DNA of 64,000 nucleotides from Fasciolopsis buskii. Taxonomy: Eukaryota; Platyhelminthes; Trematoda; Plagiorchiida; Fasciolidae. Position 1 is the stretch's first letter. Every line of letters begins with the position of its first letter. The stretch is taken from contig LUCM01003443.1 in assembly GCA_008360955.1 (NCBI GenBank), forward strand, positions 248,001 to 312,000. The letters are read 5' to 3'. The translations under genes and the position numbers were made by a program. The notes under the pieces are model-generated. The model saw only the letters and a list, made by a program, of their open reading frames with translations. It was not told the origin of the DNA and did not search any database. This document shows, piece by piece, positions 24,601 to 35,887 of the stretch.

Positions 24601-25763
24601 CTCATTTCAGGGCCAACCTGGATTGGCGCAAGCAATGATTTTCGCTGTCACGTAATCACTCTCCTAACGGGAAGAGGCACTAGAGTTTCGAGACGTCATC
24701 TATGTGGCTTGGAACTCTTTTCGTAGAAACATGTATTTTTGGGAAAAAAGGCAGCGGTCACTGAGGCTTACCTTGATGTTTATCGCTGAACGATGATGAG
24801 GATGAGGATGGTTTGTAACTGCAAAATCCAGCAGTGACTGCTCGTCACCAGATCTGTACCTGGCATGCTGTCTAGTATGTCAGTGTAGTGCATTTAAGTG
24901 TAATTCCCCGAGGAAGCCCTGTCAAGGGCACACGTCCCAAAGGCCCGGTCCCTCCGTGGTACAGTGAGGACATTGTTGGCTCTCTTAACTACACTTACCA
25001 GAGCACTTAGGAGGAGTGTATCCTCTTGGTCAGAACCTGGGACCCTGTGCACGTGAGCCACGTTAGCAGTTCGACTGCACATACTTGGACGTTCCGGGTG
25101 CGTAGTTTGATACGGGATTTAACATGGTCGTGACTCGCTGATGCCAAATCTAAGATAAGATTTAAAAACGCTTCACTGCTTGGCATTGCGCACTCTGGAA
25201 TGGTCATTGTGTTTTTACCTGTGATTCCATAACACAAGCATAGTAGCAACGCAACAGCACTGAAGTGTTGGACGAGCAGTGGCACGGCTGGAAAATGTAG
25301 ATGATGAAATTGCACGGCGGGCCTGGGGATACTGTTGTGGTTCTATGTTTGCTTACTGCACAGGTTCCTGGCGTTATAGATATCGTGCCCTTTGCACTTG
25401 CTAGCTAAGGCCGGAAGAAACGACGTGGCGGTCAGGCTATGACTTGGCGTTGAGTTATGAACAAGTTAGTTCGATTGGTGCTTCCCGTCTCCCTGGTTGG
25501 GGCCCAAGAGATGAGGATTGTTTTTGGTCGGAGACGCTGAGAGATATTGCTCAGAACCGAAGTCAGTGGTGTGAACACTGTATGTCCTGTTCGTGGAACT
25601 CATTTCCTCTAAAAATAGTCCGAAAACAACCAAAAAATCACAAAATGTATAGAATAAAAAAAACGGTCGGTTTTTTATGGTTTATTATTTTTTCGCTGTT
25701 GTTTTTCCACTCTCCTAGTCCCATTGACACGTTGCGTTGTCACCAGGCTTGTTTTGAAGCCAG

Positions 25764-25805
<42 letters not shown>

Positions 25806-28800
25806 CAACGACGCTGGTGACTATAATGATCCTATATTTCTCAGGGCTGTTTCGCCAGTTAATTGACCCAGGAATAATATCCAACACTTCGATATCCCAC
25901 TTGATGGTTACGCTACGCCAGTAATTTTTTACTTTATGAGAATCAGCGGCAGACATGCCCGTTCTTCTGTCCTTGGATGTGAGGCCGTGTGAAATGAATG
26001 CGGTGTTTGTCACTTGCGGTCCGATTTTTTATTGTGCTTGACACATGAGCACCTGTGGGAGGGGTGCTCCGTAGCTATCAGGGCCCACCACACTAAAGAA
26101 CATCGCCGCTGTTCAAGGGTCGCTGCCAAATCTTCCAATACCTCTAGCTAGCTAGTTGGTGGGTCTTTTGAATCCTAATTACGGGGAGGCGAGACATCTA
26201 CTTTACCTGAGCTCGCTGCACATTTCCTTATTCCACGCTGCCATGTCATCTGCTGGCTTCCACGTGGTTTCTTTTATTTCGTGGAAGGAACGGAAAATAT
26301 AGTAGACGAGCGTTCGCTTTACGCAACTCGTGATCCAACCAATGAAGTCTACTTAGCTTGATGCGCTGTGATAGAACATTCTCTGAACCCGTACTCATTA
26401 ATAGATTCCTAACCTGTGGATTGTTCACATGATCACTCCACCGAATCCTAGCGATACTACGCAAATGTCGTTGATCAAAATCTTCCAGGCGACGAACGTC
26501 TTCAACACGCGGACGTCTTTTTGCAAGCTTGCAACAGAACTGAGAGTCCAGCGGCACAATACACACGACGTTCCAGCTTTGACATGTATCATGTCAGCGC
26601 CACAAGTGCTTCCGTCTGTCTTACGCTGCTTGAGCCTTGGATACACGCTTGCTCACTTATGTTGCTGCGCCACCTTCCAGCTGCCAAGGCAAGTGGGATG
26701 GTCTACCATTGAGTATCAACCTGAAAGCTACCGACGTCCCGTCCTGTAACGTTACACTTTGCAGATGCAAAGGGCACGCCGAACGGAACTACAGTTCCCG
26801 CCAGTTTGTCTAGTGCGTTATGCATGGTATGCAAATTCGCACAGGCATATGATGTCATTTACGTAATCTAGGTCACGCGGCTTCTCTCCATTTGCCGGTT
26901 TGACACATTCTGAAGAATTAAAGCATCTTCCATTACCTTGTCAATGACGAAGAATGGGGAGATGAGACACCTTTGTCGAGTACCGCTATTCGCTTCCAGT
27001 GAACTTGATAGCTCACCACATTCCCTCACGACCGCACCTACACGAGTATAATGCTCGCAACAGACACTAAATGGATATGTTCGGCCGACTTAATCAAAGG
27101 CACCTTTTGAGTTGAGGAAAGTCACGGCTGCCGAACGACTGTGTGGCACGTCTCCCTTAAACGATGAAGACTAAAAATATGGTCGACGCAACCTCTTGAA
27201 ATGGTTACAATCATTAACTCATTCCACGATAACGGAATACGGTCCCCTTCCCAAATGTCATGGAGCAAGGGGGTTAATGTTTCAATCAATGGCTTTCCAC
27301 CGAGTTTGAAAATAACCGGTGGAGCGAAAGGAATTCCTCGGGACTGGCCGGCTTTACCCAGCTCAGTAGTCCATTGTTCGATTCCGATTTCAACTCCATT
27401 GGGGAGTCAAGTGACACCCTCCAGGGATTCACAGTTGTTGATGTCGGACTAAGTATATCGACGCGTGCCCAGTTAAACTGCTTGAAGTATTCAACCCGGC
27501 GGTCAAGTTCCTGCTGCCTCCCAAGAATGGGCACCTCATTGCTGTCGCATACGGATTCACTAAGAGAAGTTCGTCACCCACTGGTGTTGCGTATAAACTC
27601 AGTTTGACTATTGTGTGAAGTAGCCACTACTTCCGCTTCTGCGGCTAACACAACCCACCAGTCTTCAAGGTCCTTCTTAGGGGTTATCGTCACTTAACGC
27701 CCCACATGCCATATCTTATTCTCCTTACAGTTAGGGAGTTGACGTTTTTGCTCCATTAGACTCAACGACTTCTGAGAAATCCAGTATCTGATGAAAGGCA
27801 AATTCAGGACCAAAGGCAAAACCTGTTGCCTACTTGCTCTAGTTCCAATGCTTATCTACCTTGCGGTTGGTCGAAGTTTTTAGCTCATTCTACGGGTTTC
27901 CTCGTATCTGGTGCGAGCGGTCGAATCAGACACGTTATTATCGCAATCTGCGTCGATGGCCATTGAGCTGCAGCGAAAACTACATTGAAACTAATGCTTG
28001 GCTTCACTCTCCGTACGCTAATCAGTGCACCCTACAGTTTCGAACGGAATCGCGCCAACGGTAGCTTACTGTGATATGGTCAATGTTACTAAGAGTACCT
28101 GTTAGGTTAGAAAGCTGCTGTGCGATGCAAACTGTGCCAAAAATTTGCGCTAGACAGACTGAGGAAACCTGTCCCTGTTATCCGTCTGATGAGCACGTAA
28201 GGCACGGCGTCCACCCGAACAAGCTCCGACACACTAAGTTTCCCAATTTGTATATTGGAATCACCTGCTACCACTACGATGTTAGAGGTTTTGCTCTTTC
28301 GTAAAAAATGAGGAGTTCGCCATAGAACTCGTCTTTTTGGATGTCAGTGCTACCGTCTGTGGGCGCGTATGCCGAGATGACAGGTTTCGTCTACTGTCGC
28401 TATCCTTTCAAACGCGGGCGTATCCTTGAAGCCCTACGGGACATGAACGACCATTAGCCGGGATTCAGTCTAAAAGGGCCGTTTCGGTCTTGTCGGTCAG
28501 GACTATTCTTATACGCTGATCCGCACCTAGAGCTAATTCATCTCCTGAGGTCCGCAAGAAATATTTGATAATGAACCGTTGCAAATATCGGGAACGTTAT
28601 CACTGAGGTCAGCATCGGTAGGCAGAGAGGCAAAGAGAAACACTTAAGAATAGAAGACACTTTGAATACAAAAGGGAACTCTGAACAGTAGCCCACTTAT
28701 CGCTCGATGCAGTGGGCAGCGCGGTCCTGATTACCATGCGCGACGATCGATGCAGTATGGAACTTTTGTGAATGTGTAACTCATGGTAGATGATGGGTGG

Positions 28801-31800
28801 ATACTGCTAGGGGGTGCAGCCACTAAGCCAAAAAGCGATTAGGGTTCTCAGCTGAAGCCATCGGTCGTAACAAGCTTTCCGCAAGTCAACGGGGGCTGGC
28901 TGAATGAAAGCCTGTCTACTTCGATCAACTATTCCACTCATTTTTCCGATCGAGTTTTCAACTAAATCAACCCCAACCTAGAGTACCAGAAGACTACTTC
29001 ATCAGGCATGATTGAATCTTCAAATCGAGGTAATCCATCCTGCCTAGTTCGTTGGGTTGTGAGGCGTGCAAGTCGTCACATCACGTCAGGGTGCGGTCTC
29101 ATCGTGGAGTACGACGTATAGGTGACAGACTTAATAGGGATGACTATCTGCCTATGTACGAGAGGAGCGAGAAAATATTACAGGAAAAGAAACTGCTGAA
29201 ATGAGCTCCGAGGAACAAAAACTAAACTAATATCGGGATAGCGAATCCGCTGTCCGATGTGGGTTAGCAGATGTTAGAAAAGGGTCATCGATCAGCTGGA
29301 TAGTCTTTCACGGGATCCAGCTTGAAGAAAAGCGCGAATATTCAAGAATACGATGGCCATTGAGCTTTGCAAAGTAGAGTGGTGCTCTGACGCCCATCGG
29401 GGGGTTAAGATTTAATCGACCCACTCACGACCGGCGCGAAACTCTACCTATTCCTCACGAGTTTGCCCCTAACACATGTACAACTTGCGGATAATGACAC
29501 GAAAATAGTTTGGGCGCTATTGGGATTAAGGTAATATCCCTATGGTTAGCGCGATCACTGCACGAGCCCTTTTTGAAGGCGTGGGTAACGATCGACTCCC
29601 TCATAAAGAGGGGACGTTCTCGGAATACTAGATCTCCGAGAACAAAACTTAAAGTTCTCTGACCAGAACCATTCCTCCATTTTTGAATAAAGCTGGGGAA
29701 TCCCGTAGGAGCTCGGCGCATTATGATGTTCTAAGGCTAGGATTTTCCTGAGTATCTCCCTCAGTAGATGGATCTGTTGTACCAGGGCACCGGACGCTTG
29801 CCGGAATAGCTGCGGGAGGGGCTGACGCTAAGACCTAGCCAAATTGTGCCTAAAAGTGTTCCGTCCAGCTGCGGGCGGTGAACAGGCGAACCGTCAGCCT
29901 CACAGGTCGTTTCACGCACACCCAATGCTTTCTTACCGGTACCGAAGTAGTTTGTGGGAATTTCCCAGGGCGGCAACATATTCCATCTCCGAAGTTCGTT
30001 TGGACCACCAGATCTCGCGATCCCTATACAAGCTTGCACTGAGTTCACATCTCATTATCAGCCGTTCTCACCGAGGTGGACTGGCGTGCGTCAAGAAGGC
30101 GCAAAGACTCAGCAGAAATCTAGGGTGTCACAACGAGACGGGTTAGGCCACAACTAACTAACCCAACCTAATGCAAGTGGTTTTTGGAAAGCGACCAGTG
30201 CTCGCTGATGTCTTTGGGTTGGGGAAATACCAACTTTTCAGCCGGCTTGTTTTGAGAAATTGATAAGCCAGTTGGATCAGATAGCTTGTCGCAATCTAAC
30301 CAACGCAACACCATGCGTTTTGAGCCTCCACCAAAGTACATGAGCAGCCCAGTGCATACCAACGCGTGATCGGAGTCGAGGGGTGTGTTCCAGTTTGACC
30401 GGCAGTCTTGTCCACAGCTAATGGCAATTTGGTCGATTTGGGTTCACCGCTGACCCAAAGAAGGCGGACACCAGGTGGTGTACCGGCAGTTAGAACTCCT
30501 GAAGCTCGTACTAGCGAGAAACGGTTGATGTTCAGAACACAAAGCCGACAACGAATCCCCGTTTTTAGAACGACAAGAACCGAGACCAAGGGGTCCTCCT
30601 AGGTGCGCCTCATTTGAGGACAGCCCACCTGCTCTAGCATTCATGTCCTCGACCAGAATTACGATGTCGCTCCACCTTGTTGTACGTAAGAGGTGGCGCA
30701 GCTTTTGATAGAAAGTGTCCTTGACTGCATCTGGGCTGAAATCTGTTGGTGCGTACGCTGAGACAACGAACGAGTTGCGTCTCTCAAAGCGAAAGCTATT
30801 TATTTTGCATGAACCTCTACGTCTCAGTGCGCATAGCCAGCTGTTGACTGGGATACAGTCAAGTAGTGAAGCTTTAGTCATCCCACTGGGTGCCACACAA
30901 GGGCCAGCAACCCCAGAAGCTGCAGCCTCGGGGTCCCCAGAAAGACGCAGATGAAACTTCTTAGAAGGACTAGATGGGGATGCCAGTCGGATAACAGAAC
31001 TGAAGTCCTGAGTGCGAGTCTCTTGGATACACACACCAACGGCTATGGTTTCCAGTGCACAGACTAAACATCCCCTGTTAGCCTATATGCGTCAGTGTTA
31101 GTACATTGAAGGTGACCAGTTTAAAGGGGTATAGAGGATGAAGAAATGCGTCAGCCGTCGGGATCCAGGTTCGGTGAGATTTGGATACTATCTCTGGGAG
31201 ACTGCGAGAAACCAGGAATAGGACTGAATCCAGTGGCGCTACCGCTAGCATGGCCAGCTGTAGTCCCCGAAGGGAGTAGATCGGGTACAGTGGAATGCCG
31301 CTTTTGCGTGTGAGGGAACAACCAGGAACGTTTGTTCGTGGGTCAGTCATATTCTTATTAGTGTTGGTTGTGGTCTCTTGTGCTACTCGGTCGCCCAGTT
31401 TAGAGTTGGTCTTTTTATTCGAGCATGCACCTCTAGCCTTTGCGCAACCAAGCGCTTTCTGCAAGGCGACATCATCATTCCAGACGAGCCAGTGGCCAGA
31501 TGACCAGTTCACACTCCTCTTCTGGAAAACCTTTCCTGGTTAGCGGAACGCGACAAGGGATAATGGCCTTATTTGTTTGGCGGGCCACACTCTCCACGTC
31601 ACAGTGTCACCAGCGGGCTCTTGTGGTATTTTTTAAGTAGTATTCAAGTGCGGGGAGTATTCGAGATTTATATAGTTGGTGACGAAACACCTGGCGCGAA
31701 ATAACGGGCCAACTTTGCATGCGGCGCAAGAAGCAAGCTCAGATATGAAGTTAGACCAGCATAATGAAAACCAAGAAGAGAAGCAGTCTTCGAAACTCAA

Positions 31801-32729
31801 AACAGCCGGATCATAGGACGACTGTGTGGATAACGAAGTGTTTCGAGGAGAAAGGAAGGAGATTTTCGAAGTGTAAAAATGTAACATGACTGTTGGATCC
31901 CCAGGGAGAAATGCGTTTCGGATCGGAGTTTGGAGGAGCTCTGATCGCACAGCCTTCACGATCGATGCTGATGTTCGCATGGCAGGGAGTGCCGATGTTT
32001 CGATTGTTACGGTTAACTGTAGGTACTTGTTTACAACCGGATGGTAATTAACATTGCTAAAGCCGTTTCTCTTTATTGAAAATCAATATATCTAGGAGGT
32101 GGGGTTTGAATCATTGGTGTTTTTTCTGCCTTCCAACCTGCTATCACTCTTGGACGATTTCGCAGCCTGTTTCTGAATTTATTGGTTGACTTTACCCCTG
32201 ATGGTTGTGCACTCGTTTTTAGGCGTGCATTAAAAGGCCTATGTCTCTATACATCACTCTGCTTAATGCCAACGAAAGGCCTCCTCGTTTGTTGGCATGG
32301 ACAAGCTAGTACTTAAATCTCTTAGTAAGCCTATATCTACCAATTACCAGACCATTCATGATTGTAACGCACAAATAGTTTCACCCTTTACGCCGCCTGG
32401 ACGCGTTCGCATAAAAGTAAGTTAATGTCTTGCCTTGTTATCCGCAAGGAACTCGTGAACCGACAGTTTTTGTGATAGGTCACTTTTGATGTAGTCTGTC
32501 ACAACCGCTCCCACAGCGATATCATAATACTATCCATTTCTAGGCTCCAACGGCCACCGCCCGAAGACCCATAACAGCACCAGCTCAGAAAAATCCAGTG
32601 TTCTTGTTCTATTCGGAAGACTCTCCAGGAATCAAAGTTGGACCTGTTCCAGTACTTGTGATGAGCCTTTGCTACATTGTATCCGTTTTCTTACTTCATT
32701 TCTGGGGCAAGTATACCCGATCTTCGTAA
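21664..32729 (+). CDS. Sec61 translocon subunit beta, three coding exons
   Basis: Encodes the tail-anchored beta subunit of the ER Sec61 protein-conducting channel. Exon 1 contributes only the ATG (21664-21666), which abuts donor GTGAGT. Exon 2 is 21704-21781 (26 codons) and exon 3 is 32544-32729 (61 codons plus TAA). All junctions are phase 0 and all introns are GT-AG. The predicted protein is 88 residues (human has 96). Its N-terminus is Ser/Thr/Ala-rich and ends TRQRK, matching the conserved VRQRK region. Exon 3 carries [20 protein letters not shown], the family signature, then a single membrane segment (about residues 64-81) and a short luminal tail (GKYTRSS). Intron 1 is 37 nt and intron 2 is 10,762 nt. 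The start is chosen because the family begins MP and exon 2 begins with Pro. The 5' UTR boundary is unknown. Confidence 0.93.
21667..21703 (+). other. SEC61B intron 1 (37 nt)
   Basis: GTGAGTTCCTTTTATC at the left and TTATCTCCGCAG at the right give perfect splice consensus in only 37 nt. Such very short 5' introns are known in flatworms. It separates the start codon from the rest of the reading frame. Confidence 0.85.
21949..22032 (+). CDS. Possible alternative last exon of SEC61B
   Basis: An excellent acceptor (TTTGCGTTGGACTTTACAG) is followed by 27 codons in the same phase 0 as SEC61B exon 2, then TGA. The translation begins [16 protein letters not shown]. If used, it would give a short Sec61 beta with no membrane anchor. 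No AATAAA was seen just downstream. A CR1-like LINE begins within about 20 bases of the stop. It may equally be a cryptic site that is never used. Confidence 0.3.
   Translation, partial: DRMGIPRSILDFYDFYSSPFHFPQYMF
22045..24540 (-). mobile_element. CR1-like LINE, copy 1, inside SEC61B intron
   Basis: Read from high to low coordinates, it begins with the segment before the RT ([18 protein letters not shown], then [10 protein letters not shown]). It continues with [14 protein letters not shown] with the catalytic Asp kept, then [15 protein letters not shown] and [15 protein letters not shown], the FADD box as LADD. After the sequence gap comes the C-terminal part and then a piece with RRM-like ORF1 character ([15 protein letters not shown]) ending near 22045. 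From 22.27 to 23.93 kb it is close to a second copy at 54.5-56.1 kb. Frameshifts and stops break the frame, so it is non-coding today. Confidence 0.8.
22773..23046. other. Assembly gap, 274 N
   Basis: A run of 274 N lies between GTTAGAGAG and GTTGCTGTACC. In the paralogous LINE copy at 54991-55208, the same two flanks are 218 bases apart. The missing sequence is therefore probably the LINE C-terminal region, and the gap length is an estimate or the loci differ. Confidence 0.95.
24541..25384. other. Intronic sequence, nothing firm
   Basis: No clear domain is visible on either strand. On the minus strand a polar segment ending LLLSAL meets a good donor (CTG|GTAAGT) near 24990, but it has no convincing partner exon. 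It lies antisense inside the SEC61B intron. Confidence 0.4.
25385..25803 (+). mobile_element. 3' end of RTE-like LINE with (AT)n tail, copy 1
   Basis: The + strand carries the conserved C-terminal tail of RTE-like endonuclease/reverse transcriptases. RRGGQAMTW comes first, then, after a frameshift, [29 protein letters not shown] and C-rich terminal residues. A 3' UTR of about 190 bases follows (ATAGTCCGAAAACAACCAAA, GTTTATTATT), then GTTGCGTTGTCACCAGGCTT and a perfect (AT)19. Nearly the same coding tail, UTR and end recur at 44.5 kb (+) and 42.7 kb (-). It is 5'-truncated to about 400 bases, as dead-on-arrival LINE copies usually are. Confidence 0.82.
25766..25803. repeat. (AT)19 microsatellite at LINE 3' end
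   Basis: Thirty-eight bases of perfect AT repeat start exactly at the end of the RTE-like 3' UTR. The shared position in three element copies suggests the tract is the element's own 3' tail, possibly expanded after insertion. Confidence 0.92.
26090..28660 (-). pseudogene. RTE-like LINE B, heavily decayed
   Basis: Read from 28660 down, all parts of an RTE-like pol are present in order. The endonuclease shows [23 protein letters not shown] and SDH-region remnants (28.6-27.65 kb). The linker is [13 protein letters not shown] and [17 protein letters not shown] (27.54-27.2 kb). The RT has [11 protein letters not shown] and a catalytic box reading LDYVNDI instead of YADD (27.1-26.8 kb). The C-terminal tail has [33 protein letters not shown] and [14 protein letters not shown] (26.57-26.25 kb). 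Stops, frameshifts and deletions are numerous. It lies antisense in the SEC61B intron. Confidence 0.85.
28661..29454. other. Intronic sequence between two LINEs
   Basis: No motif was recognised on either strand. It may be decayed RT sequence of the adjoining minus-strand LINE A, because that element's RT appears to end here, but no RT motif is legible. Confidence 0.4.
29455..31640 (-). pseudogene. RTE-like LINE A, endonuclease and start of RT
   Basis: The best-preserved endonuclease in the window is on the minus strand. [15 protein letters not shown] lies near 31.1 kb, then [53 protein letters not shown], a GDMN-type motif reading VEDMNARAG, and SDHALVC near 30.36 kb. A 196-codon frame (31034-30444) is still open. 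Further down come the linker [18 protein letters not shown] and the RT start [14 protein letters not shown] (29.6 kb). Most of the linker is deleted and the RT core is missing. The 5' part up to about 31.64 kb is a less recognisable leader. Confidence 0.85.
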
Positions 32730-32734
32730 ATAAA
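32729..32734 (+). terminator. SEC61B poly(A) signal overlapping the stop codon
   Basis: The sequence CGTAAATAAAC contains stop TAA at 32727-32729 and AATAAA at 32729-32734, which share one A. The 3' UTR would be only a few tens of bases long. A second weak AT-rich site follows near 32752. Confidence 0.75.
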
Positions 32735-35700
32735 CTTTATTTTCCTTTCATAGAATAATTAGTTGTTATTCAGTTTCACAGCCTATTCTGGCGATTGAAC
32801 CGTGACTCAGTACCCTGCGCCTAATCTCCGGGTTATTAGGAGAATCCTATTTGCAGATGGTACCACACAAGGTTTCGGTTAAGTGCTAGATGAATTTGAG
32901 TCTAGTTCACCTTGTCCTTTAAAATTCGGGATAGAGAAAATACCAACGAATTTTCGCTTGCAGACACGAGATGGGCTGAAACGGTATCTAGATCGGGTGA
33001 CGGAGTACATGCAGACGATTCCGTGTATAAAACGAGTGGACAGTGCCTGACAGGATTGTGCTTGAGAATTTCTAACAACCATTAATAGACCCGTTTCAGC
33101 CGTTACTTATAAGGACGAATGAAGGAATTTGGGAAAGTTAGATGACTAGTTCTAGGCCACACTTCGACAGCCGAAAGTCAGTCATCATCAGAGCCGAAAA
33201 AATACAGCATAGCAGTTATATAAAACAAAGAGATATGGTTGATTGGCAAAATCGGTTGTTACCGACTGCTCAGAGCAAAACCGACGCAGGTTGGATGTGT
33301 AAGGACTATCGCAGCTCGTTTTCGGGAATAATGTCTAGGTGATTCACTTGATTGAGTTAGTTCATTGGTTCTTTCTTCAAAGTACACATGAGACGGAGAC
33401 TGTGGGTGGTTTAGAGCATCAATACACCCGTTGCATTTATCAGTTAAGATTAAGAAGGGGTATTGAAAAATATGTGACTTCAGAAGTGTCGATGTTGTAT
33501 GTTGCGAGTTTTTACGGATTCGAAGTGAAGATTCAAGCAGCGGTCTTATTAACATCTAGAAATGAGGGATAGGCACTCGCCGATGTAGGCTGTAAAAGAA
33601 TCGGCGATGGGACAACATCTCGCAGTAGTCGGAACTACCAGTCGACGCTGCCGACGGTCTTTCTTCTTATTTAACATCATACCATCATGTGGAGTAGTCG
33701 CTGAACCGCCCAAGAAAGTGAAGGGAACAAGCAGATGATTCGTTTGCTAAATACAAAGCTGATAAGCAACTAAGAAAAACATGGTGCGTGTATTTCGCTC
33801 CGCTATTGAAAGACAAAATGAGCTACAGGACCATTTTTTTCTGTGGGCCAAATAATACCTCCGAGTGCCTCGCTGTTGTCACGAACGGGTTTCTCAGGCC
33901 TCGAGTTAGCTACTCGCCTTGAACAGTTCTCGAGATGTTTTCAGATGGCACGCGTCTCAGACAGCTTCTGCTGAGTAAGTCCTATGCACCGTCTTACCTT
34001 GGCGAAAGTTTTCACAAGAGTGGGAGAAAGAAGGCGAATGTCGGGCGGTCTTCATTGGGCTGATTGATTTTCGATAATTAATCCATGCGAAACGGCTAGA
34101 CCTTAATTGCAAATCAACCACGGGCGGCTTATGAAGCGTGTGTTTGTATGCCCACCGGCATCTGTGGCGAATGGGTGCGCCGGTCACCCAGGAGGTTTAG
34201 CTCCGTTCAAAGGGCATATGAACTGAGCAGTCAGTCACTGTTCCAAAGTGGATCACGTGACCCTCGTATCGTCCTATTCCCTTGTGGGCTAGGTTTTCTG
34301 GTCAAACGTTCGAGGTAGGGCTCCCTAAGTCAGCTCTCTAATTCGGTTCGGGCGATCGAATAGTACCAAGCCCATAGAGGAATATTTGATTCCGATGGAT
34401 CGCCGATGACGCGGAAATGGAGAACACAAGGATGTGGTGAACTCTTTACATTTCTTCCTTTTTTTCCTTATTGTTTTTCTCCGCCAGGATCCTGATAACG
34501 CAGATTTGTGCAAGATAATAATAACAATATTAATAGGGGAACTGATGGAGGTCATTTAGAACAATGACGCCCCACGAATTGTTATAATTGATCGTTCCAT
34601 CCATTTAAAGTCCTTAGATCTGAGAACTATATGACTGAGGTATGTCAGTAATAAAGTCCAAGTCGTACCTTTGGAAGCGCATGGGATCATCACTAAACGG
34701 CAGAAGTCGCGGGTGGTATTAGCCCCAATGAAAGACTCCCCACGTGCGCGAAAGTGGGACAACTTTGTTGCATCTTTTGAGAAATGTGTTGCTAGGATTA
34801 CGTGTAGCAAAAACAGTAACGGAATGGGAATTCCTAAGTTTGAGCAGTGGTAATGGATTCCAGTATAGGATGAATGTTTGTGCAACATAAAATAGGGCAA
34901 TCAGGAACTAAACCAGTTGGTACTGATTAAATGCACCGTTTGACTGTTCAACTTCTATGGATGAGGCGAGAGTGGGTAGTTTGGTCCTTTGTCGCATTCA
35001 TTTGTGATCACGCGCCCTTAAGAATGAAACACAGGCTCCATATTTCAGCTTTAATAGGGCTTGATGGCTTTTTCGGTTCAATCTTGTCAACGCTTACATG
35101 CACGTTCTTTTTCACGACGAATGCCTTTAAGAAAAGACATCGACATTCTGCCTTGTGAAAATAAGATAACTGAGGTAACCCATCAGAAACAAAGTTTCAA
35201 AGTACCATTTATAACCAGTGATTCAGGAATCTAAAAGAAGTCGATGGCAACCTCCAGTGATGCTTGTGCACTGACACAAGCATCCTCCGAAGGAAGACTG
35301 CGGTAGCTAGTCGCGATTTGTTGCGACTGAGTAAAAATAAACGCTCAGAACGTAGACCTTACGCCCAATCAGAACTAAGTTACGATTGCGGTTGTCAAAC
35401 AGGGATAGTTGTGTGGAGCAAAATATGACCGGGTAGCTGGTGATTGTGCTCTGAAACGGGGGACATTCTACATCGTCCCCCGTGGTTATTTAGACATTAC
35501 ACATGGGCTTGAGCCTTCGCTCATGATCCTTTGGCCTCCACCCACCAAAGTTCTTGAGGAATATCCCGCTGAGATATGGTGACATACAGCAACAAACAGG
35601 TTTATTTTTTAGTGTTTTACACACGTGATCATGTATAGCACGTTTTGGAAGCATTTCGGTCGGAGTTACGGAAAGGATACGGGAACCTGTCTGGTGATCA

Positions 35701-35887
35701 CGTCAGTGAGCCCCGAATTCTCAGATATGATCCATACATTAGTTTTGGTAACAAGCTTTACTTTGTGGCTAAACTATACGTATCGGCATCCAAACTGTAC
35801 TTCTATCGAGTTAGCAGCTGATGCTTTCGGATTTTCAAATGGGGTGCAGGGTTACTGGTGTAACGTTTCCTCTTTTCAATCTCTCAG
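32735..35887. other. Intergenic or upstream part of second gene
   Basis: No exon could be called with confidence. A + strand frame open from about 34634 to 34853 has protein-like composition (KVQVVPLEAHGI, WDNFVASFEKCVARI) and ends near a GTG|GTAATG donor. Its phase does not fit the next called exon at 35888. Another short frame follows an acceptor at about 32963. If the second gene is not nested in SEC61B, its first exons should be in this interval. Confidence 0.4.

Larger units (their letters stand above)
21782..32543 (+). other. SEC61B intron 2 (10.8 kb, transposon-filled)
   Basis: The donor AAA|GTGAGT is at 21782 and the acceptor ATCCATTTCTAG ends at 32543. The flanking exons join in phase 0 and restore a continuous Sec61 beta frame. 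The intron holds a CR1-like LINE with an assembly gap, an (AT)n-tailed RTE-like 3' end in sense orientation, and two decayed antisense RTE-like LINEs. About 31.65-32.54 kb has no recognisable element. Confidence 0.88.

Noticed and set aside
24276..24655. Pro/Ser-rich + strand frames at 24.3-24.65 kb
   Set aside because: They are the antisense of the pre-RT part of the minus-strand CR1-like LINE.
25444..25866. 140-codon + strand frame with repeated Ile-Tyr
   Set aside because: The Ile-Tyr run is the (AT)19 microsatellite. The frame is the RTE-like coding tail reading through its own UTR and tail.
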